A stretch of 64,000 nucleotides of DNA, taken from Duganella aceris (GTDB lineage Bacteria; Pseudomonadota; Gammaproteobacteria; Burkholderiales; Burkholderiaceae_D). Positions 8,018 to 17,144 of this stretch are shown one piece after another. The position numbers and the translations under genes were made by a program. The DNA is taken from the NCBI RefSeq assembly GCF_011090165.1, contig NZ_JAADJT010000012.1, forward strand, positions 186,001 to 250,000, given 5' to 3'. The notes beneath the pieces were generated by a model. That model saw only the letters and a program-made list of their open reading frames with translations, was not told the DNA's origin and ran no database searches. Positions within the stretch are counted from its first letter, which is position 1, and each line of letters begins with the position of its first letter.

Positions 8018-8929
8018 TTACAGGATGTTAAACAGCGACAGGCTGGAAATTTTCGAGTATGCCTTGTACGAGGCCTGCAAGGCCAGCGTGTAGCCGTTCA
8101 TTTCAATGGTGGCCTCGCCGATGTCGAGCTCGGAGATGCTCTTGATCGCGGTCTTGTTCGACAGGCCGACGTTGTTGTGGTTGTTGGCCAGCGTTTCCAT
8201 GACGGTTTGCGCGCCGCCGAAGGTGGCGATCTTGCCGGCGACGAAGTCCAGCGCGGCGGCGGCGCCGTCCATGTTGGCGGCCAGGACCTCGTTCAATGGC
8301 GGGGTGCCGGCGCTGCCGTCGGGCGCGCCCAGCGCGGTGATGGTGGTGTCCATCTGGTTGAGCAGCTTTTCCAGGCCGTCGACGTCGACGTTGATGACCT
8401 GGCTGATGCCGTTGCCGACCACCGATTTCTGCTGGCCGTTGTTGCCGGTGTAGCTGTAGCGCGAGCCGACCGGGGCGGTTTCATCGTAGGTGATCGCCGG
8501 CTGGTCGGTCAGCGTGCCGGAGAAGATGTAGCGGCCCTCCTGGTCTTTTTCGTTGGCGCTGTAGTAGATGCTGTCGCGCAGCGAGGTCATGGTGGCGGTC
8601 ATCGCCTTCAGGTCGTCCGCCGTGTTGCTGCCGTCCGAGGCCCAGACCAGCAGGTCGTGGCTCTGGGTGATATCGTTGACCATGCTCGACAGGTAGGATT
8701 CGTTGGACGACAGGCGGATCTTGATGGCGCCGATGTTGTCGATGTACTGGTCGACGATGGCTTGCTCGCGGGTCAGGCGCGACAGGCGCACGTTGCCGAC
8801 CGGGTCGTCCGACGGCACCTGGATGCGGTTGCCGCTGGCGATGGCGGCGGTCAAGGTGGCGATCTGGCTCTGGTTGTCCTGCAGGCCGCGGTTCATGGTG
8901 GCCTGGAATTGGCTGGTGGCGATGCGCAT
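8018..8929 (-). CDS. flgL: Flagellar hook-filament junction protein FlgL
   Basis: 303 residues, close to the normal FlgL size. The N-terminus (MRIATSQFQATMNRGLQDNQSQIATL, GNRIQVPSDDPVGNVRLSRL) and the helical C-terminus (ATIEMNGYTLALQASYKAYSKISSLSLFNIL) are typical of the flagellin/FlgL coiled ends. Between them is YIFSGTLTDQPAITYDE, the GG/GT turn typical of FlgL. It follows flgK with a 10-bp gap on the minus strand. It forms the second junction zone between hook and filament outside the cell. Confidence 0.93.
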   Translation of the reverse strand: MRIATSQFQATMNRGLQDNQSQIATLTAAIASGNRIQVPSDDPVGNVRLSRLTREQAIVDQYIDNIGAIKIRLSSNESYLSSMVNDITQSHDLLVWASDGSNTADDLKAMTATMTSLRDSIYYSANEKDQEGRYIFSGTLTDQPAITYDETAPVGSRYSYTGNNGQQKSVVGNGISQVINVDVDGLEKLLNQMDTTITALGAPDGSAGTPPLNEVLAANMDGAAAALDFVAGKIATFGGAQTVMETLANNHNNVGLSNKTAIKSISELDIGEATIEMNGYTLALQASYKAYSKISSLSLFNIL

Positions 8930-8939
8930 GGTGCTGTCC

Positions 8940-10310
8940 TTAACCGAACATTTGTAAAGTCGAATCGAACAGGGTGTTGGCGACCGCGATCACCTTCATG
9001 TTCGCCTGGTACATATTCTGGAATTCGATCAGGTTGATGCCTTCCTCGTCGGTGTTGACGGCGCTGGTCGATTTCCAGTCGTCTTCGGACTGGTTGCGGA
9101 TGGTGGTGGCGGTGCGCAGCTGCGACTGGTTTTGCTGGCTGTCGATGCCCAGCTTGCCCACCAGCTGGGTGTCGGCGTCGTTCAGCAGCACGGTGCCCAG
9201 CGAGGTGACGGTGATCGGCTGGCTCTTGATGTCGATCAGCTGTTGCAGGTTGCCGCTGTCGCCGGGCGTGCCGTCGCTGGAAAACGCCAGGTCGCCGGTC
9301 TGGAAGCCGTCCGCGACCTGCAGCAGGCCGAGCGCGCTGGCCGGATTGAACACCAGCAGCGGCGGGCCCATCTCGGTGGCGTTCTTGAACCCCAGGGCCA
9401 GCTGGTCGTTGACCTTCTTGCTCATCTGCTCGGCGATGTCGGCGATCGACTTTTGCAGCGGCAGCAGGGTGTTTTTCTTGTAGTCGCCCAGGCCGCCGAG
9501 CTGGCCACCGACCTGGGTATCGTCCAGCTTGAATTTGGTGTTGCCGAAGTTCAGCGTCAGCGTCGGGCCGTCGGTGCCGGTCTGGTACGACAGCGTGGCC
9601 GAGATATTGGTCACCACCAGCGGCTGGCCGCCCTTGAGGGAAATGTTGGCGCTGCCGTCCGGGTTGGTGATCACTTCCACCGCCACCTGCGAGGCGACGC
9701 CGTCGATCAGCTGTTCGCGCTTGTCGATCAGGGCCGAGGTGTTGCTGCCGGACGCGCCGACTTCGATGATCTGCTTGTTCAGCGCGGCGATGCCGGCCAG
9801 CGATTCGTTGAGCGACGGCAGGATCGCGCTTTGCTGCTGCTGCACCGACACCAGCTGGGTGGCGGTGAGGTTGTAGATGCTGTTGAATTGCTGCGACATC
9901 GAATCGGCGGCGGTGATCACCTGCTGGCGCAGCGGGGTCGAGGTCGGATCGACGCCGGCCGCGTTGAGCGCCTTGAAGAAGTTGTCGACGCCGTAGCTGA
10001 TGCTGGACTTGTTGTCGCTCATCACGGTTTCCAGCTGCGTCAGGTAGGGCTGGGTCTGCGCGTGCGAGCCGAGCTCGGAGGCGGCGCGCCACATCTGTTG
10101 CGACTTGTAGGAATCGCTGAAACGCAGCAGCGAGCCGATCTGCACGCCGTTGCCGGCCGACTTGGCGCCGGGGTCGGAGGCGATCGCCACCAGCAGCACG
10201 CCCTGGCGGGTGTAGCCCTTGGTCTGCGCGTTGGCCAGATTCTGGCTGACGGTGTTCAATGCGGCCTGGGCGGCCAGGGCGCCCGACAGTGCGTTGTAGG
10301 TGATGGTCAT
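8940..10310 (-). CDS. flgK: Flagellar hook-associated protein 1 FlgK (short form)
   Basis: 456 residues. The conserved N-terminus ALSGALAAQAALNTVSQNLANAQTKGYTRQ and the C-terminus with EEGINLIEFQNMYQANMKVIAVANTLFDSTLQMFG are diagnostic of FlgK. The protein is about 90 residues shorter than E. coli FlgK (547), consistent with reduced outer domains. It is exported by the flagellar type III system and caps the hook before FlgL. Flanked by the FlgJ rod-domain gene and flgL. Confidence 0.95.
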   Translation of the reverse strand: MTITYNALSGALAAQAALNTVSQNLANAQTKGYTRQGVLLVAIASDPGAKSAGNGVQIGSLLRFSDSYKSQQMWRAASELGSHAQTQPYLTQLETVMSDNKSSISYGVDNFFKALNAAGVDPTSTPLRQQVITAADSMSQQFNSIYNLTATQLVSVQQQQSAILPSLNESLAGIAALNKQIIEVGASGSNTSALIDKREQLIDGVASQVAVEVITNPDGSANISLKGGQPLVVTNISATLSYQTGTDGPTLTLNFGNTKFKLDDTQVGGQLGGLGDYKKNTLLPLQKSIADIAEQMSKKVNDQLALGFKNATEMGPPLLVFNPASALGLLQVADGFQTGDLAFSSDGTPGDSGNLQQLIDIKSQPITVTSLGTVLLNDADTQLVGKLGIDSQQNQSQLRTATTIRNQSEDDWKSTSAVNTDEEGINLIEFQNMYQANMKVIAVANTLFDSTLQMFG

Positions 10311-10403
10311 GTAGCGGGGTCTTTCCTGGTGAAGGCCGGAGGACCAGTTGCCCGCAGTGTCTAGGCTGCCGCCACCGGTCCGTTATCTAGCAAAGGCGAC
10401 CGC

Positions 10404-10829
10404 TTACTTGGCGGAATTAAGCGTCGCGCTAAAATTTTGCGTTCCGGCAACTGCCGGGGCGGTCGCCGCCGGCGGCGCCTGCTGCGGCAGCAACTGGCGC
10501 AGGATGGCGTCGGCCACGCCGAAGGCGCGCTTGCCGGCCAGCTGGTCGGCCACCAGGTTGTCGGCCATGTCCAGCATGTCGTCGTTGATGCGGTCCTTGG
10601 TCGGGCTGTCGTCGGCCGCCAGCGCGCGGGTGGCGTCGCGCATCTTGTGCAGCATGTCGCCGATGAAGAAGCTCTCGAACTTGACCGCCGCCTCGGTGGC
10701 CTTGGCGCGGTAGGCCGGGTCGACGCTGTCGCCCGGGACCGCGCCGGCGACCGGGTAGCTGTCGTTCAGTTTGCCGGCCACGCCCTTGCGCAGCAGGGAG
10801 GGATCGAGTGGAGGAGGCGTGAAGCTCAT
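10404..10829 (-). CDS. flgJ: FlgJ-like rod-binding protein, rod domain only
   Basis: 141 residues with the Rod-binding domain (AVKFESFFIGDMLHKMRDATRA, then DNLVADQLAGKRAFGVADAILRQLL). The C-terminal muramidase domain of two-domain FlgJ is missing: after about residue 115 only a Pro/Ala tail follows. A separate gene at 17875-18648 encodes a GH73-like muramidase in the same locus, so the two FlgJ functions are split. It acts in the periplasm as rod scaffold/cap. It begins 9 bp after the end of flgI. Confidence 0.9.
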   Translation of the reverse strand: MSFTPPPLDPSLLRKGVAGKLNDSYPVAGAVPGDSVDPAYRAKATEAAVKFESFFIGDMLHKMRDATRALAADDSPTKDRINDDMLDMADNLVADQLAGKRAFGVADAILRQLLPQQAPPAATAPAVAGTQNFSATLNSAK

Positions 10830-10838
10830 GGGAATTCC

Positions 10839-11966
10839 TTAGATGACGACCAGTTCGCCTTCGATGGCGCCGGCCTGGTCCAGCGCCTGCAGGATGGCCA
10901 TGATGTCGTCGGGCGAGGCGCCCAGGCTGTTGACCACGTCGATGATCGATTGCAGCTTGGCGCCGGCCGGCCATTTGAACATCTGCGCCGCGCCCTGGTC
11001 GGCCGTGACCTGGGATTGCGGCGTGGCCACGGTGGTGCCGCCGGCCAGCGCGTTCGGCTGGCTGACCTTGGTGCTCTCGGAGATGACCACCTTCAGCGAG
11101 CCGTGGGTGACGGCGGCGGCGCGCACCCGCAAGCCCTCGGCGATCACCACGGTGCCGGTGCGGGAGTTGAACACCACTTTCGGCGCGTCGTCGCCGACGT
11201 CGATGTTGAGCGCCTCCAGCTTGGCCATGAAGGCCACGCGCTGGGTCGGATTGGCCGGCGCCACCACGTCGACGCTGGTGGCGTCGCTGGCGGTGGCGAT
11301 GTCGCCGAAGCGCTTGTTGATCGAATCGACGATGTTGATCGCGGTCTGGAAGTGCGGATGGCGCAGCGACAGGCGCACCGTCGGCTTGGTCGAGAAATCG
11401 GTGGCGATCTCGCGCTCGATCGCGGCGCCGCTCGGGATGCGGCCGGAGGTCGGGGTGTTGACGGTGATCGAGGAGCCGCTCTTGCCCTGGGCGCTGAAGC
11501 CGCCGACCACCACGTTGCCCTGGGCCAGCGCGTAGACTTCGTTGTCGGCCGCGCGCAGCGGGGTCAGCAGCAGGGCGCCGCCGCGCAGGCTTTTGGCGTC
11601 GCCCATCGACGACACCACCACGTCGATGCTCTGGCCGCGGCGGTAGCCGGGCGGGAACACCGCCGACACCATGACGGTGGCGACGTTCTTCGACTTGGCG
11701 TCGGTGCCGTCCGGCACCTTGACGCCGAACTGCTTGAGCATGTTGATCACCGACTGGCTGGAGAACTTGACCTGGGTCGAGTCGCCGCTGCCGTTGAGGC
11801 CGACCACCAGGCCGTAGCCGACCAGCGGATTGTCGCGCATGCCTTCGACCGCGACCAGGTTGCGCAGCACCTGCGCCGCCTGGGCCGGCACGGCGGCCGT
11901 CAGCGCGAAGCACAGGGCCAGGGGCAAGGGCAAGGCAAGGAGGCGGTGCAGCGAGCGGAAATTCAT
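10839..11966 (-). CDS. flgI: Flagellar P-ring protein FlgI
   Basis: 375 residues with a Sec signal peptide (cleavage likely after PAQA) and the FlgI hallmark ending: [18 protein letters not shown] near the start, [19 protein letters not shown] in the middle, and [29 protein letters not shown] at the C-terminus. It forms the periplasmic ring around the rod in peptidoglycan. The presence of FlgI and FlgH implies a Gram-negative basal body with an outer membrane. Confidence 0.97.
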   Translation of the reverse strand: MNFRSLHRLLALPLPLALCFALTAAVPAQAAQVLRNLVAVEGMRDNPLVGYGLVVGLNGSGDSTQVKFSSQSVINMLKQFGVKVPDGTDAKSKNVATVMVSAVFPPGYRRGQSIDVVVSSMGDAKSLRGGALLLTPLRAADNEVYALAQGNVVVGGFSAQGKSGSSITVNTPTSGRIPSGAAIEREIATDFSTKPTVRLSLRHPHFQTAINIVDSINKRFGDIATASDATSVDVVAPANPTQRVAFMAKLEALNIDVGDDAPKVVFNSRTGTVVIAEGLRVRAAAVTHGSLKVVISESTKVSQPNALAGGTTVATPQSQVTADQGAAQMFKWPAGAKLQSIIDVVNSLGASPDDIMAILQALDQAGAIEGELVVI

Positions 11967-12002
11967 GGGACCATCCGGTAAAAAAGGTACGGCTTCAAAA
12001 GC

Positions 12003-12668
12003 TTAAAACGGCATGAACGGGCCGTTGAAGAAACGCGACAGCCAGCCGGCCGATTGCGTGTCGGCCAGGGTGCCCTGGGCCGAATAGGCGATGCGGGCGT
12101 TGGCGATGCGCAGCGACGACACCTGGTTGTCGGCGTCGATGTCGGCCGCGCGCAGGTAGCCGCGCAGGCGGACGTATTCCTCGCCCTGGTTCAGGGTCAG
12201 GGTTTTCTCGCCGGAGACGCGCAGCAGGCCGTTCGGCAGCACTTCCTGCACGATCACGGTGATGGCGCCGGTCAGCGCGTTCTGCTGGGTGCTGGTGGCG
12301 TCGCCGGTGAAGCTGTTGGAGGCGCCCAGGCCCAGCCCGCCCTTGGGGAAGGTCTTGCCCAGCAGTTGCGGCGCGTTGATGGTGTCGCTGGAATCCTTGG
12401 AATAGCTGGTGCCGGCCTTCTTGCTGGCCTGCGTGGTTTCCTGCAGATTGATGGTGACCACGTCGCCGACGCGGAAGGCGCGGCTGTCCGACGTCAGCGA
12501 CAGCCCGAGGTCGGAGCTGAACACGCCGCCGGACGTGCCTTTCGGGCCGATGCTGCGCGACACGGTCGGCGCGTCGTCGGACGGGCCGGGCCGCACCGGC
12601 GGCGGCTGCAACGCGGCACAGCCGGCCAACGACAGCGTCGCGAGCAGGGTGGGCAGCGCGGCTTTCAT
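12003..12668 (-). CDS. flgH: Flagellar L-ring lipoprotein FlgH
   Basis: 221 residues. Lipoprotein signal with lipobox LAGC at residues 15-18. FlgH motifs: FRVGDVVTINLQETTQASKKAGT, VIVQEVLPNGLLRVSGEKTLTLN and GYLRAADIDADNQVSS. It forms the outer-membrane bushing around the rod. Its ATG overlaps the TGA of flgG (TGATG), suggesting translational coupling. Confidence 0.97.
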   Translation of the reverse strand: MKAALPTLLATLSLAGCAALQPPPVRPGPSDDAPTVSRSIGPKGTSGGVFSSDLGLSLTSDSRAFRVGDVVTINLQETTQASKKAGTSYSKDSSDTINAPQLLGKTFPKGGLGLGASNSFTGDATSTQQNALTGAITVIVQEVLPNGLLRVSGEKTLTLNQGEEYVRLRGYLRAADIDADNQVSSLRIANARIAYSAQGTLADTQSAGWLSRFFNGPFMPF

Positions 12669-13459
12669 CAGCGTGCCGCCTGCGACAGGTACTGCAGCAT
12701 ATTGTCGGCGGCCGACAGCACCTTGGTGTTCATTTCATAGGTGCGCTGGGCGGCGATCATGTCGACCATCTCCTCGACCACCTGGACGTTGGAGCCCTCC
12801 AGCGTGCCTTGCTTGAGGATGCCCCACTGCGCGGTGCCCGGCGCGCCTTCGGTCGGGGTGCCGCTGGACGGCGTCTCGGCGAACAGGTTCTCGCCCAGGG
12901 CCAGCAGGCCGGTCGGGTTGATGAAGCTGGTCAAGGTCAGCTGGCCCAGCTGGCTCGGGGTGGCGCTGTCGCCCAACTTGGCGGACACGGTGCCGTCCTC
13001 GCCGATGCTGAGCGCGGTGGCGTTGGCCGGAATGGTGATCTGCGGAATCAGCGGCAGGCCGTTGGCGTTGATCAGGATGCCGTTGGCGTCCTTGCCCAGC
13101 TGGCCGGCGCGGGTGTAGGCGGTTTCGCCGTTCGGCTGGCGCACCGACAGGAAGCCGTTGCCCATCACCGACACGTCCCACTGGCTGCCGGTGGTTTGCA
13201 GGATGCCCTGGGTGAACACCTTCTGGGTGCCGACCAGGTGCACGCCGTTACCCAGCTGCACGCCGGACGGCGCCAGCGTGTTGTTGTCGGCGCGCTGCGC
13301 GCCCGGCTGTTGCTCGACCGAATAGAACAGGTCTTCGAACACGGCGCGGTCGCGCTTGAAGCCGACGGTGTTGGCGTTGGCCAGGTTGTTGGCGATGGTT
13401 TGCAGTTTCTGGTCCTGCGCCTGCACGCCGGTCTTGCTGATCCACATTGCTGGATTCAT
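12668..13459 (-). CDS. flgG: Flagellar distal rod protein FlgG
   Basis: 263 residues, close to the usual 260. It has the N-terminal rod/hook helix (MNPAMWISKTGVQAQDQKLQTIANNLANANTVGFKRDRAVFEDLFY) and the C-terminal helix (LEGSNVQVVEEMVDMIAAQRTYEMNTKVLSAADNMLQ). FlgG builds the distal rod across the periplasm. It ends overlapping flgH by one base; flgF is 33 bp upstream. Confidence 0.97.
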   Translation of the reverse strand: MNPAMWISKTGVQAQDQKLQTIANNLANANTVGFKRDRAVFEDLFYSVEQQPGAQRADNNTLAPSGVQLGNGVHLVGTQKVFTQGILQTTGSQWDVSVMGNGFLSVRQPNGETAYTRAGQLGKDANGILINANGLPLIPQITIPANATALSIGEDGTVSAKLGDSATPSQLGQLTLTSFINPTGLLALGENLFAETPSSGTPTEGAPGTAQWGILKQGTLEGSNVQVVEEMVDMIAAQRTYEMNTKVLSAADNMLQYLSQAAR

Positions 13460-13492
13460 CGAATTCTCCTGTTGGGTGGTACGTGGATCGGC

Positions 13493-14221
13493 TTAGCCGC
13501 CGACCAGGCGGTTACCGGTTTCGGCCATCGCATCGGTGGCCTTGAACAACTTCATCTGGATTTCAAAGGTGCGGTTCAAGCTCATCGTCGCCACCATTTC
13601 CTCCACCGCCGAGACATTGCTGCCTTCGAGGTGGCCGGGGCGCACGGTGACGGTCGGATCGGTCGCCAGCGGCGCGCCGTTGCGCGTCACCAGCAGGCCG
13701 GCCTCGTTCTTGGTCAGTTCCGAACCCTCGGCCTTGACCAGGCGCAGCTTGTCGATCACCTGCATGGTGGTGGTGCCGGGGCTCTGGATCGAGACCGTGC
13801 CGTCGGCGCCGATGTCGATCTTGTTGTACTCGGGGATGGCGATCGGGCCGCCTTCGCCCAGCACCACGTTGCCGTTGATGCGCAGCGTGCCGGTTTCGTC
13901 CAGCACCATGTTGCCGGCGCGGGTGTAGGCTTCGGCCCCGGCCGGCGTCTGCACCGTCAGGAAGCCGGCGCCGGACACCGCGACGTCGAGGTCGCGCCCG
14001 GTGGACTTCAGCGTGCCCTGGCGGGTCGACACCGAGTTCGCCTGCAGCTGCGACAGGTGGCGGTCGTCATAGCCGTAGCCGTTGACCGTCTGCGAGGTCG
14101 ACAGCTCCATATTGGCGCGGAAGCCGCCGGTGTCGATGTTGGCCAGGTTGTTGGCGTGCACCTGTTGGCCGCGCAGGGCCCGTTCGGCCCCGCTCATGGC
14201 AGTGTAGATCAGCGCGTCCAT
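13493..14221 (-). CDS. flgF: Flagellar proximal rod protein FlgF
   Basis: 242 residues. It starts MDALIYTAMSGAERALRGQQVHANNLANIDTGGFRA, the FlgF form of the rod N-terminus, and ends with LEGSNVSAVEEMVATMSLNRTFEIQMKLFKATDAMAETGNRLV. Part of the proximal rod. The start codon is 14 bp after the flgE stop, within the flgBCDEFGHIJKL transcript. Confidence 0.96.
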   Translation of the reverse strand: MDALIYTAMSGAERALRGQQVHANNLANIDTGGFRANMELSTSQTVNGYGYDDRHLSQLQANSVSTRQGTLKSTGRDLDVAVSGAGFLTVQTPAGAEAYTRAGNMVLDETGTLRINGNVVLGEGGPIAIPEYNKIDIGADGTVSIQSPGTTTMQVIDKLRLVKAEGSELTKNEAGLLVTRNGAPLATDPTVTVRPGHLEGSNVSAVEEMVATMSLNRTFEIQMKLFKATDAMAETGNRLVGG

Positions 14222-14235
14222 TCGTCAGCCGTTCC

Positions 14236-15507
14236 TTAGATCGCTTGCATCAGCGATTGCAGCATGGTGCTCTCGGTCTGGATGACCTTGGAGTTGGCCT
14301 GGTAGTTGCGCTGCGACGTCATCAGGCCGACCAGCTCGGAGGTGATGTCGACGTTGGACTGTTCCAGCGTGGAGACGCTGAGCTTGCCGTTCATGCCGGT
14401 GCCGGCCACGTCGGTGTTGGCGATGCCCGATTCGGCCGACGCGATCCAGCTGGTGTCGTTGATCTGGGTCAGTCCGCCCTCGTTGGCGAAGGTGGCCAGC
14501 ACCAGCTTGCCGACCGACTGCTTCAGGCCGTTGCTGTACTTGGCGATCACCGAGCCGTCGTTGCCCAGCTCGATGCCGGCGTAGGTGCCCGAGCTGTAGC
14601 CGTCGAGGTTGGTGTTGGTGGCGGTGGTCGATTCGCCGGAGAAGAAGGTGGTGCCGGTGTAGTCGATGGTGACGTCGGTGGCCATCTTGGCGCCGCTGAC
14701 GAAGTTCGGCCACAGCGTGGCGTCGCTGGTGTCGAGCGAGCTCAGGTCGCCGAGGTCGACCACGGTCTTCGGTACCGCCGGATCGGCCGGGATCAGCTGG
14801 CCGGAGACGGTGTCGAAATTCAGCGTGGTGGTGGCCGGGATGGCGTTGCCGTCCAGCGTGTAGTTGACCGCCACCGTGCCCGCGGCCGTCAGGCTGAAAT
14901 ACTGGGTCAGGCTGTGCTGCTTGCCCAGCGTGTCGTACAGCGGGGTGACGCGGGTCAGGTTGTAGGTGCTGCTGTCCGGCGGCGTGTCCGGGGTGACGGT
15001 GGCCACGCCCGGATAGGCGGCCGCGACCTTCCAGTCGGACGACAGGTTGCCGAGGTAGCTGGCGGCGGTGCTGACCTGCGCCGGAATCGCGCCGTTCGGA
15101 ATCTTCAGGTCGCCTTCGGCGCCCAGCGCGGTGCTCGGCGGGGTGATGGTCTTGCCCTGCACCTTGCGGCCCGAGGCGTCGGTCAGGTAGCCGTCGGTCG
15201 AGGTCTTGAAGATGCCGACGCGGGTGTATTGCAGGCTGTTGTCGCTGGCCTTGGTGACGAAGAAGCCGCGGCCGTTGATCGACGCGTCCAGCGTGTTGCC
15301 GGTGTTGAGGATGCCGCCCGACAAGCCGATGCTCTGCGTGGTCGAGCCCACCGTCACGCCGGTCAGCTGATTGCCGGCCACCAGGGTCGAGAAGTTGGCG
15401 CGGTTGGATTTGTAGCCGTAGGTGCCGGCGTTGGCGATGTTGTGACTGGTGACGTCCAGCGCCGTGTTGATGGCCTGGATGCCAGACAATGCGATATCGA
15501 AACTCAT
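14236..15507 (-). CDS. flgE: Flagellar hook protein FlgE
   Basis: 423 residues. MSFDIALSGIQAINTALDVTSHNIANAGTYGYKSNRANF at the N-terminus and EQSNVDITSELVGLMTSQRNYQANSKVIQTESTMLQSLMQAI at the C-terminus are characteristic of hook protein, as is RGFFVTKASDNSLQYTRVG. It polymerises into the hook under control of FlgD and FliK. Size is similar to enterobacterial FlgE (about 400), so the exposed domains are not strongly enlarged. Confidence 0.97.
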   Translation of the reverse strand: MSFDIALSGIQAINTALDVTSHNIANAGTYGYKSNRANFSTLVAGNQLTGVTVGSTTQSIGLSGGILNTGNTLDASINGRGFFVTKASDNSLQYTRVGIFKTSTDGYLTDASGRKVQGKTITPPSTALGAEGDLKIPNGAIPAQVSTAASYLGNLSSDWKVAAAYPGVATVTPDTPPDSSTYNLTRVTPLYDTLGKQHSLTQYFSLTAAGTVAVNYTLDGNAIPATTTLNFDTVSGQLIPADPAVPKTVVDLGDLSSLDTSDATLWPNFVSGAKMATDVTIDYTGTTFFSGESTTATNTNLDGYSSGTYAGIELGNDGSVIAKYSNGLKQSVGKLVLATFANEGGLTQINDTSWIASAESGIANTDVAGTGMNGKLSVSTLEQSNVDITSELVGLMTSQRNYQANSKVIQTESTMLQSLMQAI

Positions 15508-15521
15508 GGTGGAGACCTTCC

Positions 15522-16205
15522 TTAGAGAACAGATTGAGTGGCGGAGGCGGATTTGCCGTTGAACGCGCTGATGGTGTCGGAACCGGTGTTGCCGATGTTG
15601 CTGACATTAAGCTGCACCGCGCCGGTCGCCAGCAGGCGCACGTTGTTCAGGCGGCCCTGGATGTCGATGCTCGGGGTTTCCTTGCTGCTGGTGGTCACTT
15701 CCACCGCATAGGTGCCGGCCGGCAGGCCGAGCTTGGCCGGATCGATGCTGAAGGTGAGCGGGCCCGGCGGCTGCGTGCCCAGGTCCGTTTCGTGCCGCAC
15801 GCCGTCGCTGCCGGTCAGCACCAGCTTGGTCGCGCTGCTGGCCGCGGTCAGCTCGGTCTGGCCGCTGACCTTGGTGCCGCCGTCCAGCACGACTTGCTTG
15901 GTGGTGATCATCAGGTCGGCGCCGACCTGGGCGCCGAGCGCCATCACCTGCAGGCTCGACAGCGCGCTGGCGCTGGCGGTGGTGACGCTGGTCAGGCTCT
16001 GCAGCGATTCGGTCTGCGACAGCTGGGTCAACTGCTGGACGAATTGCGCCGGATCGGTCGGCGACAACGGGTCCTGGTTGCGGATCTGCGCCACCAGCAG
16101 CTTGGTGAACATGTCGGAGGTTTCGCTGGCGCTGTTGCCGAACACGCTGGTGCCGGTGTCGGCGCTGCCGCTGCCGCCGTTGTTGTTGAGGAGACTGACT
16201 GTCAT
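15522..16205 (-). CDS. flgD: Hook assembly capping protein FlgD
   Basis: 227 residues. The FlgD N-terminal signature is clear: EMFTKLLVAQIRNQDPLSPTDPAQFVQQLTQLSQTE in near-canonical form (here DMFTKLLVAQ...). A C-terminal FLIG/FlgD Ig-like part with DPAKLGLPAGTYAVEVT follows. It caps the growing hook and is then lost. It lies 14 bp upstream of flgE and 3 bp after flgC. Confidence 0.95.
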   Translation of the reverse strand: MTVSLLNNNGGSGSADTGTSVFGNSASETSDMFTKLLVAQIRNQDPLSPTDPAQFVQQLTQLSQTESLQSLTSVTTASASALSSLQVMALGAQVGADLMITTKQVVLDGGTKVSGQTELTAASSATKLVLTGSDGVRHETDLGTQPPGPLTFSIDPAKLGLPAGTYAVEVTTSSKETPSIDIQGRLNNVRLLATGAVQLNVSNIGNTGSDTISAFNGKSASATQSVL

Positions 16206-16208
16206 GGC

Positions 16209-16631
16209 TTAACCTTCACCGAGTTTAAGGAGGGACTGCTGCATCGTGCGGATGCGGCCGAGGACTTCGACGTTGGTTTCAAACGCGCGCGAGGCCGACA
16301 TCATGTCGGTCATCTCGGCCACCTGGTTGACGTTGGGGTAGTACACCATGCCCTCGCCGTCGGCCATCGGATGGCCCGGTTCGTAGACCTTGCGCAGCGG
16401 CTCGGACGATTCGACCACGTCCAGCACCTGCACCTTGCCGCCGGCCGAGTTCATGCCGTCCGGGCCGTCGCTCATGACGGTGGCGAACACCGGCTTGCGG
16501 GCGCGGTAGGTCTCGCCCTCGGTGCCGGCCACGGAGTCGGCGTTGGCCAGGTTGCTGGCGATGGTGTTGAGGCGGACCGACTGCGCCGCCATCGCCGAAC
16601 CGGCGATTTCCGAAATATTCTTGAACGACAT
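16209..16631 (-). CDS. flgC: Flagellar rod protein FlgC
   Basis: 140 residues, the normal size. N-terminus with SAMAAQSVRLNTIASNLANADSV and the C-terminal segment YYPNVNQVAEMTDMMSASRAFETNVEVLGRIRTMQQSLLKLGEG identify FlgC. It forms the proximal rod with FlgB and FlgF, and lies between flgB and flgD. Confidence 0.96.
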   Translation of the reverse strand: MSFKNISEIAGSAMAAQSVRLNTIASNLANADSVAGTEGETYRARKPVFATVMSDGPDGMNSAGGKVQVLDVVESSEPLRKVYEPGHPMADGEGMVYYPNVNQVAEMTDMMSASRAFETNVEVLGRIRTMQQSLLKLGEG

Positions 16632-16644
16632 GCGCTGCTCCTTC

Positions 16645-17007
16645 TTACTGGCCGTTGATGGCTTTCGCCAGACCTTTGAACTTCATGTTCACAAAGGTCA
16701 GGCTGGTCTGGAAGTCGGTGGCGTTCTGCGAGAACGCGGCCTGTTCGACGCCGATCTCGACCGTGTTGCCGTCGCGGGTGGGGTGGTAGGGGACGCGGTA
16801 CATCAGCGCGCTGTCGCCGCCGTCGCCGATGTCGCCGCCGGCCTCGGCCTGGGTGTTGGCCAGCGTGGCGGCGAAGTCCATGTCCTGGGCCTGGAAGCCG
16901 GGCGTGTTCTCATTGGCGATATTGGCAGCCAGGATGCGCGTGCGGTCGGAGCGCAGGTGTAGCGCGTCGCCGTGCAGGCCGGACACGTCTTTGAAGTTAA
17001 TGCCCAT
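16645..17007 (-). CDS. flgB: Flagellar rod protein FlgB
   Basis: 120 residues. HGDALHLRSDRTRILAANIANENTPGFQAQDMDF and the C-terminal FSQNATDFQTSLTFVNMKFKGLAKAINGQ are typical of FlgB. It is the first gene of the leftward flgB-to-lafW array. It is divergent from flgA: the 137 bp between them must hold both promoters. A GGGGAAG stretch lies just upstream of its ATG. Confidence 0.95.
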   Translation of the reverse strand: MGINFKDVSGLHGDALHLRSDRTRILAANIANENTPGFQAQDMDFAATLANTQAEAGGDIGDGGDSALMYRVPYHPTRDGNTVEIGVEQAAFSQNATDFQTSLTFVNMKFKGLAKAINGQ

Positions 17008-17144
17008 GTTCTTCCCCTTTACTGTCTTTGCGGTGATACTGGTGTTGCGTTATCGCATGAGTGCAAACCGCCATCGCCCATGTAGAATGGCGGCCGAGCG
17101 CATGACGCGCCGCCGCTCTCGGCATCATAGTAGAGGTATTGCTC